NCBI GenBank assembly: GCA_900016875.1
Contig: FCNR01000023.1
Location: 1 to 64,000, forward strand
Origin: Eubacteriaceae bacterium CHKCI004
Lineage (GTDB): Bacteria > Bacillota > Clostridia > Lachnospirales > Lachnospiraceae
Reading direction: 5' to 3'
Length of the DNA stretch: 64,000 nucleotides
The notes beneath the pieces are model-generated. The model was not told the DNA's origin. It saw only the letters and a program-made list of their open reading frames with translations, and ran no database searches. The first letter of the stretch is position 1. Each line of letters starts with the position of its first letter. Shown here piece after piece: positions 35,747 through 45,218 of the stretch. The position numbers were made by a program, and so were the translations under genes.

Positions 35747-35828
35747 AAAAGGAGCCTTCTGTCATGTGATTCCTGTAGTCAGATTACTGATCTGACGATT
35801 GGAAATCCATTCACAAAGGCTCCTTTTT
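35747..35828. terminator. Terminator between the PHP gene and mnmA
   Basis: AAAAGGAGCC pairs with GGCTCCTTTT across a long loop that itself folds (CAGAT/ATCTG). T-rich on the plus side, A-rich on the other. Confidence 0.7.
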
Positions 35829-35916
35829 ATACTGTCACTCTCTATTTACGCTGTTGCGCTTATTCTTATTATCACACTCTGTCCCCTGCTATCGCACTTA
35901 TGCGGACTGCCGCACT

Positions 35917-36981
35917 TTATTCGATGATCCTTCCGCCGCCCACCACGGCGTCTCCCCGGTAGAGAACCACAGACTGCCCTTTTGTAATCGCCCTCTGAGG
36001 TTCCAGGAAGTCTACTTCCACTCGGCCATCTTGTGTCACTCGGGCGGTGGCTTCCTTTTCCACCTGATGATATCGTATCCTTGCCTTGATAACTTCATCC
36101 GGCCGTACCTCCTCAATCCAGTTAAAGTTATCCGCTGTCAGATGGCTGTGGAACAGATCATCGTTGCTGCCAAGCACCACTTTATTCTCCTCCGGACGAA
36201 TTTCCGTCACATAGAGAGACTGCGGCGCGGAAATACCAAGACCTCTGCGCTGACCGATGGTATAGCAGTAGTAACCCTTGTGGGTTCCCAGTACATTTCC
36301 GTCCTTATCCACGAAGTCACCCGGCTGACTGCTCTGCCCCGTAGTTTTCTCAATGAAGCTTCGGTAATCCCCGTCCGGGATGAAGCAAATGTCCTGGCTG
36401 TCTTTTTTGGCGGCGTTGAAAAAGCCCTGCTCCTCGGCAATCCGCCGGATCTCTTCCTTGGTATAACCTCCCAGAGGAAAGCAGGTGTGAGCCAGCTGCT
36501 CCTGCGTCAGTGAATAGAGCACATAGCTCTGGTCTTTGGCGCTGTCTTTCCCTTTCAGCAAATGATATCCCTGCCCGTCTTCTGTGATCCGGGCATAGTG
36601 GCCTGTGACCACCACGTCACACTGCAGCTCCCTGGCCTTCTGCCAGAGATGGGCAAACTTCAGATGACGGTTGCACTCGATGCATGGATTCGGCGTCATG
36701 CCGCATCGGTAGCTCTCAATAAAATTATCAATGACCTTTTCCTTGAAATCCGCCTTAAAATTAAACACATAATAAGGGATGCCCAGCTTCACAGCCACAC
36801 TCCGAGCATCCTCTATATCACTCAGGGAACAGCAGGTCTTCTCCTGCTCCATTCCAATATCTTCATTATCATAGAGCTTCATCGTCACGCCGATACAGTC
36901 ATAACCGGCCTCCTTCATCAGATAAGCCGCCACTGATGAATCCACGCCTCCGCTCATGGCGATCAAAGCTTTCTTTCCCAT
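35917..36981 (-). CDS. mnmA: tRNA 2-thiouridine(34) synthase MnmA
   Basis: 354 residues. Adenylates U34 of Glu, Gln and Lys tRNAs and transfers sulfur to it. The PP-loop AMSGGVDSSVAAYL, the first catalytic Cys in MTPNPCIECN, the second in DSQDICFIPDGDY, tRNA-contacting TGHYARI and KDQSYVLY, and the C-terminal barrel are all present. ATG 36981 has GGGAG before it and follows the shell-protein gene stop by 20 bases, so both are on one transcript. Sulfur delivery would come from a cysteine desulfurase not seen here. Confidence 0.96.
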   Translation of the reverse strand: MGKKALIAMSGGVDSSVAAYLMKEAGYDCIGVTMKLYDNEDIGMEQEKTCCSLSDIEDARSVAVKLGIPYYVFNFKADFKEKVIDNFIESYRCGMTPNPCIECNRHLKFAHLWQKARELQCDVVVTGHYARITEDGQGYHLLKGKDSAKDQSYVLYSLTQEQLAHTCFPLGGYTKEEIRRIAEEQGFFNAAKKDSQDICFIPDGDYRSFIEKTTGQSSQPGDFVDKDGNVLGTHKGYYCYTIGQRRGLGISAPQSLYVTEIRPEENKVVLGSNDDLFHSHLTADNFNWIEEVRPDEVIKARIRYHQVEKEATARVTQDGRVEVDFLEPQRAITKGQSVVLYRGDAVVGGGRIIE

Positions 36982-37001
36982 GTTCTCTTTCTCCCTATAT
37001 A

Positions 37002-37808
37002 CTATCGTTCTTCATCACATTTTTTGTTGATATGGATGGATGCTGCTTTTTCCTCCTGGCAGACTGCCGGGGACATATTGCGTTTCAGATAATCCTCCCC
37101 ACATTCTTCCGCCACGTCCTGTATGGAGATCGGAGTGATCCCCAGAGCTGTCAGCAGCTGGCATCCTGTTTCTTTGCCCACATCCATAGCTTTTTGTACC
37201 GCCGCGATATCTCCTGTCACTCCTGCGACGAACTCATTCATCATCCGCAGATTATGACTGGGCGAACCGTACCAGACGATATCCACCGGCGCCGCCTTCA
37301 CTGCTCTGTCCACAGCGGCAATGCCCACGCCCGCCGGCGCTGCGCCTACCACACCGAACGCTCTTCCCACAGGTGTTCCGAAAATCTCATGGAGCACCTC
37401 GCCCGCACGGGGCGTCACATGGGACTCCATATGCCCTACTTCGTTAATGTAAATACACTGAGACCAGTAATCAATATTATGCAGAGATTCCTCCACCACT
37501 TTTCTGGCATCAGAGATCGTCTCCGCTCCCAGTATAAAAAGGCAGCCCTGCCCGCACTGTCTTCCGGCGTCAATGGCCATCTCAAATCGAAGCAGCTTTG
37601 CATTGCACGCCTTCACCGCATCGTCAATGGCAATGGCCTGGGCCACCGTACCAGTTCGTGAAGAAATGATACCCAGAGCATTATATTTCTCCGGAATATC
37701 CAGAATCAGCCTAACCATCCCGTTTATATTTCCAATCATCAAACCTATCGTATGTGCTGCCGCTGTTCCGACAAACTGTTCCGCATCCGGAGTAAAATAA
37801 TCTGCCAT
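37002..37808 (-). CDS. Orphan PduB-like tandem-BMC shell protein
   Basis: 268 residues from MADYFTPDAEQFVG. Two bacterial microcompartment domains in tandem, matching PduB-type trimeric shell proteins: FVGTAAAHTIGLMIGNIN, GIISSRTGTVAQAIAIDDAVKACN, CLFILGAETISDARKVVEESL; then GTPVGRAFGVVGAAPAGVGIAAVDRAVKAAPV and VAGVTGDIAAVQKAMDVG (each split here for length). No other shell, signature enzyme or encapsulation gene is in the window. It shares a transcript with mnmA. ATG at 37808 has AGGTGA at short spacing; an earlier ATG at 37826 is less likely. It may supply a shell protein for a compartment encoded elsewhere. Confidence 0.82.
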   Translation of the reverse strand: MADYFTPDAEQFVGTAAAHTIGLMIGNINGMVRLILDIPEKYNALGIISSRTGTVAQAIAIDDAVKACNAKLLRFEMAIDAGRQCGQGCLFILGAETISDARKVVEESLHNIDYWSQCIYINEVGHMESHVTPRAGEVLHEIFGTPVGRAFGVVGAAPAGVGIAAVDRAVKAAPVDIVWYGSPSHNLRMMNEFVAGVTGDIAAVQKAMDVGKETGCQLLTALGITPISIQDVAEECGEDYLKRNMSPAVCQEEKAASIHINKKCDEER

Positions 37809-37894
37809 CTGTATCACCTGTCCCATGCTGTCTGTTTTAATCTGCTATTTATAAAATTATGTCATTTGTACACGAAAATGTATACAGCAATTTT

Positions 37895-37923
37895 ATTATA
37901 CCTTATGAAAACGGCGGAGTCAA
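37895..37923 (-). promoter_or_regulatory. Promoter of the shell protein-mnmA operon
   Basis: Minus strand TTGACT (37923..37918), 17-base spacer, TATAAT (37900..37895). The -35 lies inside one arm of the upstream terminator stem. Confidence 0.75.
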
Positions 37924-37963
37924 TTCCCATCTAAAAAATAGGAATTGACTCCGCCGCTTTTTG
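37913..37963. terminator. Terminator after the XRE regulator gene, overlapping a promoter
   Basis: Perfect 15-base stem GGCGGAGTCAATTCC/GGAATTGACTCCGCC with a 13-base loop. Strong T run on the plus side (GCTTTTTG), weaker on the minus side (GTTTTC), where it follows the XRE gene. Confidence 0.8.
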
Positions 37964-38029
37964 ACAGCTTTTTCTGCATATACTGTACTTTGTTTCGTGC
38001 ATTATCCGTTGCTTTTCTCATGTCTCTTT

Positions 38030-39160
38030 TCATTTCTTTTTCCGTACCATCTCTGCAACCGCAAGGACAGCCGCATAAAAAACGCCTGCCGTCGGCCAAA
38101 TGATCCAGGTTCTGTACCACCAGCCTGTGAGAAGGCTGACAGCCAGGTAAACAGCGGTGATCGTACACCAGTATACTGTCGAAAGATGGTCGTTGCGTTT
38201 ATTCTTCATTTTATTCTTACGGGCATAATCTCCTTCTTCCAGCAGTTTCTGATAGCTTCCGTAGATCATGCCGCTCCAGACGAACTGGAAGACGCCGAGA
38301 GCCACCAGAATCAGCAGCAGTGCCACGGCAAACACAAACACCACATCCGGTGCATTGAAGGCGGCGCCGATCAAAATCGGGATAACACTCAAAATGCACA
38401 GCACCACGCCGGAAGCCACCACTCCTCTGTAATAAGGCTCAAAGCTTTCTTTTTTGCACTCCACCAGCTTCCGGACGCCTTCTTCCAGAGACAGCAGTTC
38501 CTTTTCCATATATTCATAGCGATCCAGTTTCATGCCCTGCAGGATGAAAACCGACACGGCTCCCGCGATGATCAAAAGCAAAATCACCACGCCGATTCCT
38601 CCTGCCATATCCTCATTCATTGGAATGGCTTTGTATTCTGCCAGCCCGCCCAAAAGCACAAGGAGAACCGGAGAGACAATGCAGGCGGAGACCCCGACGG
38701 CAATTTTTTTGGCTGTCGCCTCCACAGTGTCCATGTATTGCTCCGCCTCTTCCTCTGTCACCTCTATGTTCTCTCTGGCTTCCGCTGTGTCTTCTCTCAT
38801 CCTCATGGAATCTTCCGGATACTCTGCATTCCAGCTCCCGACTTGTTCTTCCTGCCAATTTCCCGTCTGCTCTTCTTCCAAAAAACCGGCTCTTTCCATC
38901 TGCTGCATCACGCCCGGTCTCTCTGATACCTCTCTCTCACTTTTCCAATCTCCGCTTTCTTCCTCAGTCTCTTTCAGAAGATAATCTGTGGTCACATCGA
39001 AAATTTCACTGAGCTTAAGAATTTTATCCAGATCCGGAATCGAAGCTCCGCTTTCCCATTTAGATACAGATTGACGGGAAATGTTAAGCTGCATGGCGAG
39101 TTCTTCCTGCGACCACCCTCTCTTTTTTCTCAGAGTCATTATTTTTTCTGCTAAATTCAT
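38030..39160 (-). CDS. XRE-family regulator with C-terminal membrane domain
   Basis: 376 residues. Residues 1-65 are a classic Cro/C1 helix-turn-helix (IMTLRKKRGWSQEELAMQLNIS, RQSVSKWESGASIPDLDKILKL). An acidic linker of about 90 residues follows, then four to six membrane helices arranged in pairs (VGVSACIVSPVLLVLLGGLA, GVVILLLIIAGAVSVFIL, GVVASGVVLCILSVIPILIGAAF, VFVFAVALLLILVALGVFQF, and two near the C terminus). A membrane-tethered transcription regulator; signal unknown. AGGAGG lies before ATG 39160. Confidence 0.85.
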   Translation of the reverse strand: MNLAEKIMTLRKKRGWSQEELAMQLNISRQSVSKWESGASIPDLDKILKLSEIFDVTTDYLLKETEEESGDWKSEREVSERPGVMQQMERAGFLEEEQTGNWQEEQVGSWNAEYPEDSMRMREDTAEARENIEVTEEEAEQYMDTVEATAKKIAVGVSACIVSPVLLVLLGGLAEYKAIPMNEDMAGGIGVVILLLIIAGAVSVFILQGMKLDRYEYMEKELLSLEEGVRKLVECKKESFEPYYRGVVASGVVLCILSVIPILIGAAFNAPDVVFVFAVALLLILVALGVFQFVWSGMIYGSYQKLLEEGDYARKNKMKNKRNDHLSTVYWCTITAVYLAVSLLTGWWYRTWIIWPTAGVFYAAVLAVAEMVRKKK

Positions 39161-39267
39161 ATAAATCCTCCTGCAGTTAATTATACTATATGCCAGCCGG
39201 CCGGATTATCCGATCTTCATCTGCCGCCGCTCAGCATATCATAACTGGTATCTGCTGCAAGTATAGC

Positions 39268-39317
39268 AAAAAAACCGGTTGACAACTACCAAGTGCGCTT
39301 GGAAATGTGTCAACCGG
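39268..39317 (-). terminator. Terminator of glgX
   Basis: Minus-strand stem CCGGTTGACA/TGTCAACCGG with an inner CCAAG/CTTGG pairing, followed by seven T, 20 bases past the glgX stop. Confidence 0.9.
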
Positions 39318-39336
39318 CGGTTGCAATTACCTTAAT

Positions 39337-41466
39337 CTAAAACTCCCGCACAGTAAAGACTGCCACTGACCTCGGACGCATAATAAACTGTCCGTCAATT
39401 CTCGTTTCTTCTCCTTCGTGATAAACATAACGTCCCGCGCCGTCGCCGTAAGTGTTGACACAGAGATACCAGGATCCCTTTTTAAGAGGAGGAAGCATGA
39501 TCTCCACGTCCTTCCAGTAGGTATTCAGAGTGATGTAGACGATATCGTCCCGGCCTTTCTGTCGGTCATAACCGGCAAATCCCACGGAAATAGTTTTGGA
39601 ATCTCCCGGCAGATTAATCTTATTGCCATCGATATCGTAGGCACGAATCGGTTCCATGCCGCAGACGGCATCCGGAAGCTTCCTGCTGATAACGATATGC
39701 TTTTTCCGAAATGCGATCATAAATTTAAAAAACTCAAACAGATTCCTGTTTTTTTCAAGCATATTCCAGTCCAGCCAGGAGATTTCATTATCCTGACAAT
39801 AACCGTTATTGTTGCCATACTGCGTATTTCCAAATTCATCACCGGCCAGAAACATCGGCGTTCCCCGGCTGCATAAGAGAACGGTGCAGGCATTTCGGAT
39901 CATCCGGAAGCGAAGCTTCAATACCTCCGGATCATCGGTATCTCCCTCGGCGCCGCAGTTCCAGCTGCGATTATCGTCACTGCCGTCAGTGTTATCCCAG
40001 CCGTTGCCCTCATTATGTTTTGTATTATATGAATAAAGATCATAAAGCGTAAAGCCGTCGTGGCAGGTCAGAAAATTTACACAGGAATTATAGCCGGCAT
40101 AATTTCCTTTGTAATCGGAGAAAAATCCGCCATACATATCTCCTGATCCGACAATACGCCACATGGCGTCATTGGCCAGCCAGGCATCCCCCTTCAAATA
40201 GCTGCGCATGGTATCGCGGTATTTGCCGTTCCACTCTGCCCAGCGGTGGTGAGCCGGAAAGCTTCCGACCTGATACATGCCTCCGGCGTCCCACGCCTCC
40301 GCTATGAGCTTGACATTACTTAAAACCGGATCAAATGCGAGGCTGCTCAAAAGCGGCGGCATATTCATCGGCGTGCCGTCTTCGTTTCTTCCAAGGATAC
40401 TGGCAAGATCAAAACGAAAACCGTCAATACGATAATTGACCGTCCAGTAACGGAGACATTCCAGAATCATCTGCCGGACAATCGGATGATTACAGTTAAG
40501 GGTATTGCCGCAGCCGCTGAAATTATAATAATTGCCATCCGGCGTCAGCATGTAGTACACTTTGTTATCAAATCCTTTAAAACAGAAAACAGGTCCCTTT
40601 TCATTTCCTTCGGCTGTGTGATTAAATACCACGTCCAGGATAACCTCTATCCCGTTTTCATGAAGCTCTTTGATGAGTTCTTTCAATTCCCATCCTTCAT
40701 GATTAAAATTATCAGCGGAAGCATAGCTGGTATTCGGAGCAAAAAAGCTTACGGAATTATACCCCCAATAGTCCAGCAGCATTTTTCCGTCTATTTCTCT
40801 GGCATTTGCCAGCTCGTCGAATTCAAAAACCGGCATCAGTTCCACGGCGTTGATTCCCAGTTCTTTTAAATAAGGAATCTTTTCCTTCAGTCCCGCAAAG
40901 GTTCCCGGATTTTTCACCCCTGAGGAACTGTGCTGTGTAAAACCTCTGACATGAAGCTCGTATATGATCAGCTCGCACATTTCCTGTTTGGACTGCGGCA
41001 TATCACCCCAGTCAAAAATGTCTTTTACGACCCGGGCATGATAAGCTCCCGCTTTTCCTTTTCCCCAGCGCCGCTGACCAGCCACCGCCCTGGCATAAGG
41101 ATCCAGCAAAATATTTTTTTTATCAAAGATCAGTCCGTTTTCCGGGTCATAAGGCCCGTCTACCCGGTAAGCATACTCAAATTCCTCAATATCCAGATTA
41201 AATACTATCATAGAGTACACATCTCCGATCTTGTACTCTTCCGGAAATGGCAGTACAGCAAACGGCTCTTCCTCACCTTTTCGGAACAGCAGAAGCTCGC
41301 AGGAGGTTCCTCTGTTGGTGTGAACTGTGAAGTTTACGCCATTCTGGAGCGGCATAGCCCCATTTGTATCAAACAGTCCCGGCCGTACCGGAAAACCTGC
41401 AATTTCATCTATCGGTTTTATTGTTTCCTGCGATGTCGCCATATACGTATAATTATGTTCCTTCAC
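39337..41466 (-). CDS. glgX: Glycogen debranching enzyme/isoamylase (GH13)
   Basis: 709 residues. Hydrolyses alpha-1,6 branches in glycogen-like polymers. An N-terminal CBM48-like domain (PGLFDTNGAMPLQNGVNFTVH, split by position 30-50) precedes the GH13 barrel: ELHVRGFTQH, ELMPVFEFDE, VILDVVFNHTAEG, catalytic Asp in DGFRFDLAS, catalytic Glu in KLIAEAWD, and FLTCHDGFTLYDL as the third acid. GTG at 41466 is the start, five bases after AGGAGG. It follows the GGDEF gene by 70 bases on the same strand. Confidence 0.92.
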   Translation of the reverse strand: MKEHNYTYMATSQETIKPIDEIAGFPVRPGLFDTNGAMPLQNGVNFTVHTNRGTSCELLLFRKGEEEPFAVLPFPEEYKIGDVYSMIVFNLDIEEFEYAYRVDGPYDPENGLIFDKKNILLDPYARAVAGQRRWGKGKAGAYHARVVKDIFDWGDMPQSKQEMCELIIYELHVRGFTQHSSSGVKNPGTFAGLKEKIPYLKELGINAVELMPVFEFDELANAREIDGKMLLDYWGYNSVSFFAPNTSYASADNFNHEGWELKELIKELHENGIEVILDVVFNHTAEGNEKGPVFCFKGFDNKVYYMLTPDGNYYNFSGCGNTLNCNHPIVRQMILECLRYWTVNYRIDGFRFDLASILGRNEDGTPMNMPPLLSSLAFDPVLSNVKLIAEAWDAGGMYQVGSFPAHHRWAEWNGKYRDTMRSYLKGDAWLANDAMWRIVGSGDMYGGFFSDYKGNYAGYNSCVNFLTCHDGFTLYDLYSYNTKHNEGNGWDNTDGSDDNRSWNCGAEGDTDDPEVLKLRFRMIRNACTVLLCSRGTPMFLAGDEFGNTQYGNNNGYCQDNEISWLDWNMLEKNRNLFEFFKFMIAFRKKHIVISRKLPDAVCGMEPIRAYDIDGNKINLPGDSKTISVGFAGYDRQKGRDDIVYITLNTYWKDVEIMLPPLKKGSWYLCVNTYGDGAGRYVYHEGEETRIDGQFIMRPRSVAVFTVREF

Positions 41467-41536
41467 CTTTTCCTCCTATTCGTCTCTTCCAGCCTGTTTT
41501 TGTCTTCTGTAATTCTCATCTTGGCGCGTGCCTGCT

Positions 41537-43525
41537 CTACCTGCCCTGCATCTTTTCCTCTCCGGAGCCGTCATACAGCTTCACTGAAACGGCCGAGTCC
41601 TTCGTAATCTGTTTTCTCGCCTCATTGGCTGCGTCAATGGCAAAAGATGCGCTGGGGCATCCCGGCTCGATTATATACACACCGGTCCGGAGATGAATCT
41701 TTGCTCCCGGAAACTTTCCGGACTGCGTTTTTTCGAACTCTTTATTGAGCCGGTCTATTTCTCCCAGAAAGTCACTCTGTTTTTTATACGGGATAAGAAG
41801 CAGAAACTGATCGGAAACCACCCGGGTAAAAAAGACTTCTTCCTCATTTTCCAGCTTCTCAATGAAAAAGTTGCTGTACTCTTTTAACAGCTGATCTCCC
41901 ACACAATATCCAAACTTTTTGTTGAACGATTTAAAACCTATGAAATCGCTGTAGAGCATAAGATGGGAATTCGCATAATCTCCCAGAATAAAATGCTCCG
42001 CCTCAATACGGAATCGCGAAAAAGTCATCAGCCCCGTCAGGCTGTCATAATCTGTCCAGTACGTTTCCCTGTATTCATCCCGGTTTCCTTCCTGCTTTCT
42101 TGCCAGATGCGCAGAAATAATCTTAGTCACCTCTCCAAGCTCTTTCCGGTTCTGCTTAGACCAGTAACGTTTTTCCCTGCATACCACATATGATATGGCG
42201 CCGGTATATTTTCCTTCCAGATACATGGCTGCGTAAAGCACCGTCTTTGCCTCACCCTGCATCAGTAAAGCGGCTCCGCCCGGCGAATACATACCCATAT
42301 TGTCACACTGCAGAACTGTGGTCTGATACTCATCGTAGCTCTGAAATAGTGTGATAAAATCTTCTTTGGTAAAATTCCCCGGCTCATCCAGCACTTCCGG
42401 AGCATATTCCGACACCCATTGATACTGTCTCCCTGCACTTTTTTCTTTGATGTCCGTACGGATGACTGTGATCCGGTCAAGCTGAAAACGATAACCGATG
42501 ACCTCCATCAACAATTTCATAGCCGCGGTAAAGCTGCTCATCTTTTCAAATATCTCAAATGCGGTGGAGATGATATCATTGTGCAGATAACGAATATCTA
42601 TATTTCCCTTTGGAGATTTATCCGTCTCCATGAGTTCAAACCGCTGAAGATTATCACAAAATACGTAACAGTTCCGTCCATTCTCTTTAGCACGGTACAG
42701 AGCCCAGTCCGCATTTTCAAACAACTGATCATAGGTGTAACCCGACACATTTTCTTTCAGGAAACAGACGCCCATACTGCAGGTCATGGCGTAATCCTTT
42801 CCTTCAAAATGAATCTCCCGCACTGCTTTCACGAGCTGCATGGCTTTTTTTACCAGCGTCGCATGGCTGATATCTTTCAGGAAAACGACAAATTCGTCTC
42901 CTCCCGGACGCATAATCACATCTTTCGCATCAAACATCCTTGTCAGAAGCCGCGCCAGCTCCACCAGCACCTGATCTCCGAAAAGATGCCCGTACCTGTC
43001 ATTGGCCTGCTTAAAATAATCCACATCAATGACCATCATCCCACAGGTGGCATAAGGGTCTTTATTTTTAAGATATTCATTGATCAGCTCTTTGCCGAAA
43101 AAATGATTGTACAGAGAAGTCAGTGAATCTTTCATCGCCCGCTCTTCCAGCAGTGCTTCTCTGTCCTTCGCCGTGGTAATATCTTTCACAAGAACAGAAA
43201 GCCTCACCGACGCATCTACTCCCCCAACCGGAATAGCCTGAAAAAGAAGCCTGATGGTTTTTTGATCATGTAAAAGGCGTACCTCCGTCTCTCCTCTTAT
43301 CTTCCCCTGATAAAAATCTTTCATTTTCCACCGGTCTTCCGGATGAATAAAAGAATCATGCTGTAAATATTCCAAATAATCAGAAATCTCTTTTTTCACC
43401 GTAAGGGTGTCATCATAAAATATAAGCCGGTCTTCTTTGACAAGATATTCACAGAACACCATCCCGCAGTTTTTTAAAATGGCACTTAATATTTCTTTCT
43501 TCTGTTCACATTCATTCCTTTGCAT
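41537..43525 (-). CDS. Dual-GGDEF signalling protein with PAS and GAF-like domains
   Basis: 662 residues. A PAS-like sensor (about 20-125) leads into a full GGDEF domain: DSLTSLYNHFFGKELI, VIDVDYFKQANDRYGHLFGDQVL, and the active site RPGGDEFVVFL, so it should make cyclic di-GMP. A GAF-like region (about 310-480) follows, then a second GGDEF-like domain (DSLTGLMTFSRFRIEAEHF) whose active site reads TRVVSDQFLLLI, without GGDEF. No EAL domain or membrane helix. ATG at 43525 follows GGAAGTGAG; a GTG at 43534 is possible. Confidence 0.88.
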   Translation of the reverse strand: MQRNECEQKKEILSAILKNCGMVFCEYLVKEDRLIFYDDTLTVKKEISDYLEYLQHDSFIHPEDRWKMKDFYQGKIRGETEVRLLHDQKTIRLLFQAIPVGGVDASVRLSVLVKDITTAKDREALLEERAMKDSLTSLYNHFFGKELINEYLKNKDPYATCGMMVIDVDYFKQANDRYGHLFGDQVLVELARLLTRMFDAKDVIMRPGGDEFVVFLKDISHATLVKKAMQLVKAVREIHFEGKDYAMTCSMGVCFLKENVSGYTYDQLFENADWALYRAKENGRNCYVFCDNLQRFELMETDKSPKGNIDIRYLHNDIISTAFEIFEKMSSFTAAMKLLMEVIGYRFQLDRITVIRTDIKEKSAGRQYQWVSEYAPEVLDEPGNFTKEDFITLFQSYDEYQTTVLQCDNMGMYSPGGAALLMQGEAKTVLYAAMYLEGKYTGAISYVVCREKRYWSKQNRKELGEVTKIISAHLARKQEGNRDEYRETYWTDYDSLTGLMTFSRFRIEAEHFILGDYANSHLMLYSDFIGFKSFNKKFGYCVGDQLLKEYSNFFIEKLENEEEVFFTRVVSDQFLLLIPYKKQSDFLGEIDRLNKEFEKTQSGKFPGAKIHLRTGVYIIEPGCPSASFAIDAANEARKQITKDSAVSVKLYDGSGEEKMQGR

Positions 43526-43661
43526 ATATCTCACTTCCGATACCTGACACCGACATGTTTTTTGTCTTTTACAGTAATAAATTATATTAAAACGTTTCTA
43601 TTCTATCATATATAATTACGGTTTTCCATGAAAAAATATGCATAAAAACGAGCATAAAATG

Positions 43662-43698
43662 AGCCATATTTCTGAAAATCACTGACAGAAATATGGCT
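43662..43698 (-). terminator. Terminator of the ech operon
   Basis: Perfect 13-base stem AGCCATATTTCTG/CAGAAATATGGCT just past echF; the plus side carries seven T shortly after, the minus side CATTTTA. Confidence 0.7.
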
Positions 43699-43717
43699 GT
43701 AACTTTTTTTCGGCACT

Positions 43718-44101
43718 TTAACCAGTCTTTTTTGTCTTTCCCGCCGGCTCTTCCTGCGGCTTTACAAAGGTCTCGCTCTTTTTTACACCGTCCGGCTCTG
43801 TATAGCCTTTCTCCATGAACAGACATTTCTTCGGGCAGGCGGTCACGCAGCTTCCGCACTGCACGCAGTCGAACCGGTCGATAGTCCAGGTCCCGGCCTT
43901 CCGGTCCACCACGATGGCGCCGGAAGGACAGGAGCGCATGCAAAGACCGCAGGAAATGCAGTCTCCTATCTCAATACGCACATGCCCCCGCATCCGCTCC
44001 GGGTAATCTGCCGGCTCAAAAGGATACTGCGTCGTTGCCGGTCTCCGGAACAGATTTTTAAGCATTCTTCCCGCCAGGGTAAACGCTCTTATTTTATCCA
44101 T
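43718..44101 (-). CDS. echF: Ech hydrogenase polyferredoxin subunit EchF
   Basis: 127 residues. Two 4Fe-4S motifs, CISCGLCMRSCP and CVQCGSCVTACP, carry electrons between soluble ferredoxin and the hydrogenase small subunit (NuoI-like). The Lys-rich C-terminal tail of about 30 residues is poorly conserved. Last gene of the ech operon, 31 bases after echE; AGGAGA precedes the ATG. Confidence 0.9.
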   Translation of the reverse strand: MDKIRAFTLAGRMLKNLFRRPATTQYPFEPADYPERMRGHVRIEIGDCISCGLCMRSCPSGAIVVDRKAGTWTIDRFDCVQCGSCVTACPKKCLFMEKGYTEPDGVKKSETFVKPQEEPAGKTKKTG

Positions 44102-44132
44102 ATGATTTCTCCTTTCCCGTAAACAGGCTTCT

Positions 44133-45212
44133 CTACCGCTCTGTGCAGCTGATACACGGATCGATGGTCAGAATCAGCACCGGAACATCTGCCAGCTGGC
44201 AGCCTTTAAGCGTCTCTACCAGCGGAGGAATATTGCTGGTAGTCGGGGTTCGCAGCCGGAAACGATCCAGAAATTTTGTGCCGTTTCCTTTGACATAATA
44301 AATTGCTTCTCCGCGTGGCTGCTCAATTCGCAGAAAATATTCTCCTGACGGATTTCCCTTCACCGGCACATGGATATCTCCTTCCGGTATCTTTCCTATG
44401 GCCTCGCGAATCAGATCAAAAGACTGAAACAGCTCTTTAATCCGCACCACACATCGGCCGTAACTGTCTCCATCCGTGCATGTAACCGGCTCCATTGACA
44501 GATTCTTATATGCGCCGTATCCCAGCATTCTCACATCATATTCCACGCCGCTGGCCCTGAGCATCGGCCCCACCGCACCAAGAAGAATCGCATCATCTTT
44601 TTTAAGAATCCCGGTTCCTTTCAGACGGCTCTGCACAGTATAATCTTTTAAAAAAGTATCAACCAGCGGTTTGATATCTCTTTCAATGTCTTTTATTGTC
44701 TCCAGCAGATGTTTTAACATACTGCTGTCCATATCTTTCTGAACACCGCCCACCTGATTCACCGAGTGGATGATTCTCCCTCCTGTCGTCTCATCAAACA
44801 TATCAAGGATCTTTTCCCGCACTCTCCAGCTCTCCATGAAAAGGCTCTCAAATCCAAGGGCGTCGGCCAGAAGTCCCAGCCAAAGAAGATGACTGTGTAT
44901 CCGGCTCATCTCTACCCAGATTACCCGCAGATACTGCGCCCGCTCGGGCACATCAATTCCCATGACATTTTCTACTGCCATACAGTAGCCCAGCCCATGT
45001 CCGCAGCTGCAGATACCGCAGATTCTCTCTGCAATATACACATACTGTTTAAAATCTTTCTTTTTTACCAGCGTTTCCAGTCCCCGGTGAACGTATCCAA
45101 TGCTCGGAACTGCGCCCACCACAGTCTCATCCTCCAGCACCAGATCCAGATGAATCGGCTCCGGCAGTACAGGATGCTGGGGACCAAAAGGTACTATGCT
45201 TCTCTTTGCCAT
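44133..45212 (-). CDS. echE: Ech [NiFe] hydrogenase large subunit EchE
   Basis: 359 residues, NuoD-like. The nickel-iron centre ligands are both present: N-terminal ERICGICSCGH and C-terminal DPCISCTER. This makes it a true hydrogenase rather than a complex I subunit. The protein ends three residues after the last Cys, so there is no C-terminal peptide for a maturation protease to remove, as described for some group 4 enzymes. It evolves hydrogen from reduced ferredoxin coupled to ion transport. HypABCDE encoded divergently would build its centre. Confidence 0.95.
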   Translation of the reverse strand: MAKRSIVPFGPQHPVLPEPIHLDLVLEDETVVGAVPSIGYVHRGLETLVKKKDFKQYVYIAERICGICSCGHGLGYCMAVENVMGIDVPERAQYLRVIWVEMSRIHSHLLWLGLLADALGFESLFMESWRVREKILDMFDETTGGRIIHSVNQVGGVQKDMDSSMLKHLLETIKDIERDIKPLVDTFLKDYTVQSRLKGTGILKKDDAILLGAVGPMLRASGVEYDVRMLGYGAYKNLSMEPVTCTDGDSYGRCVVRIKELFQSFDLIREAIGKIPEGDIHVPVKGNPSGEYFLRIEQPRGEAIYYVKGNGTKFLDRFRLRTPTTSNIPPLVETLKGCQLADVPVLILTIDPCISCTER

Positions 45213-45218
45213 CTTTCC

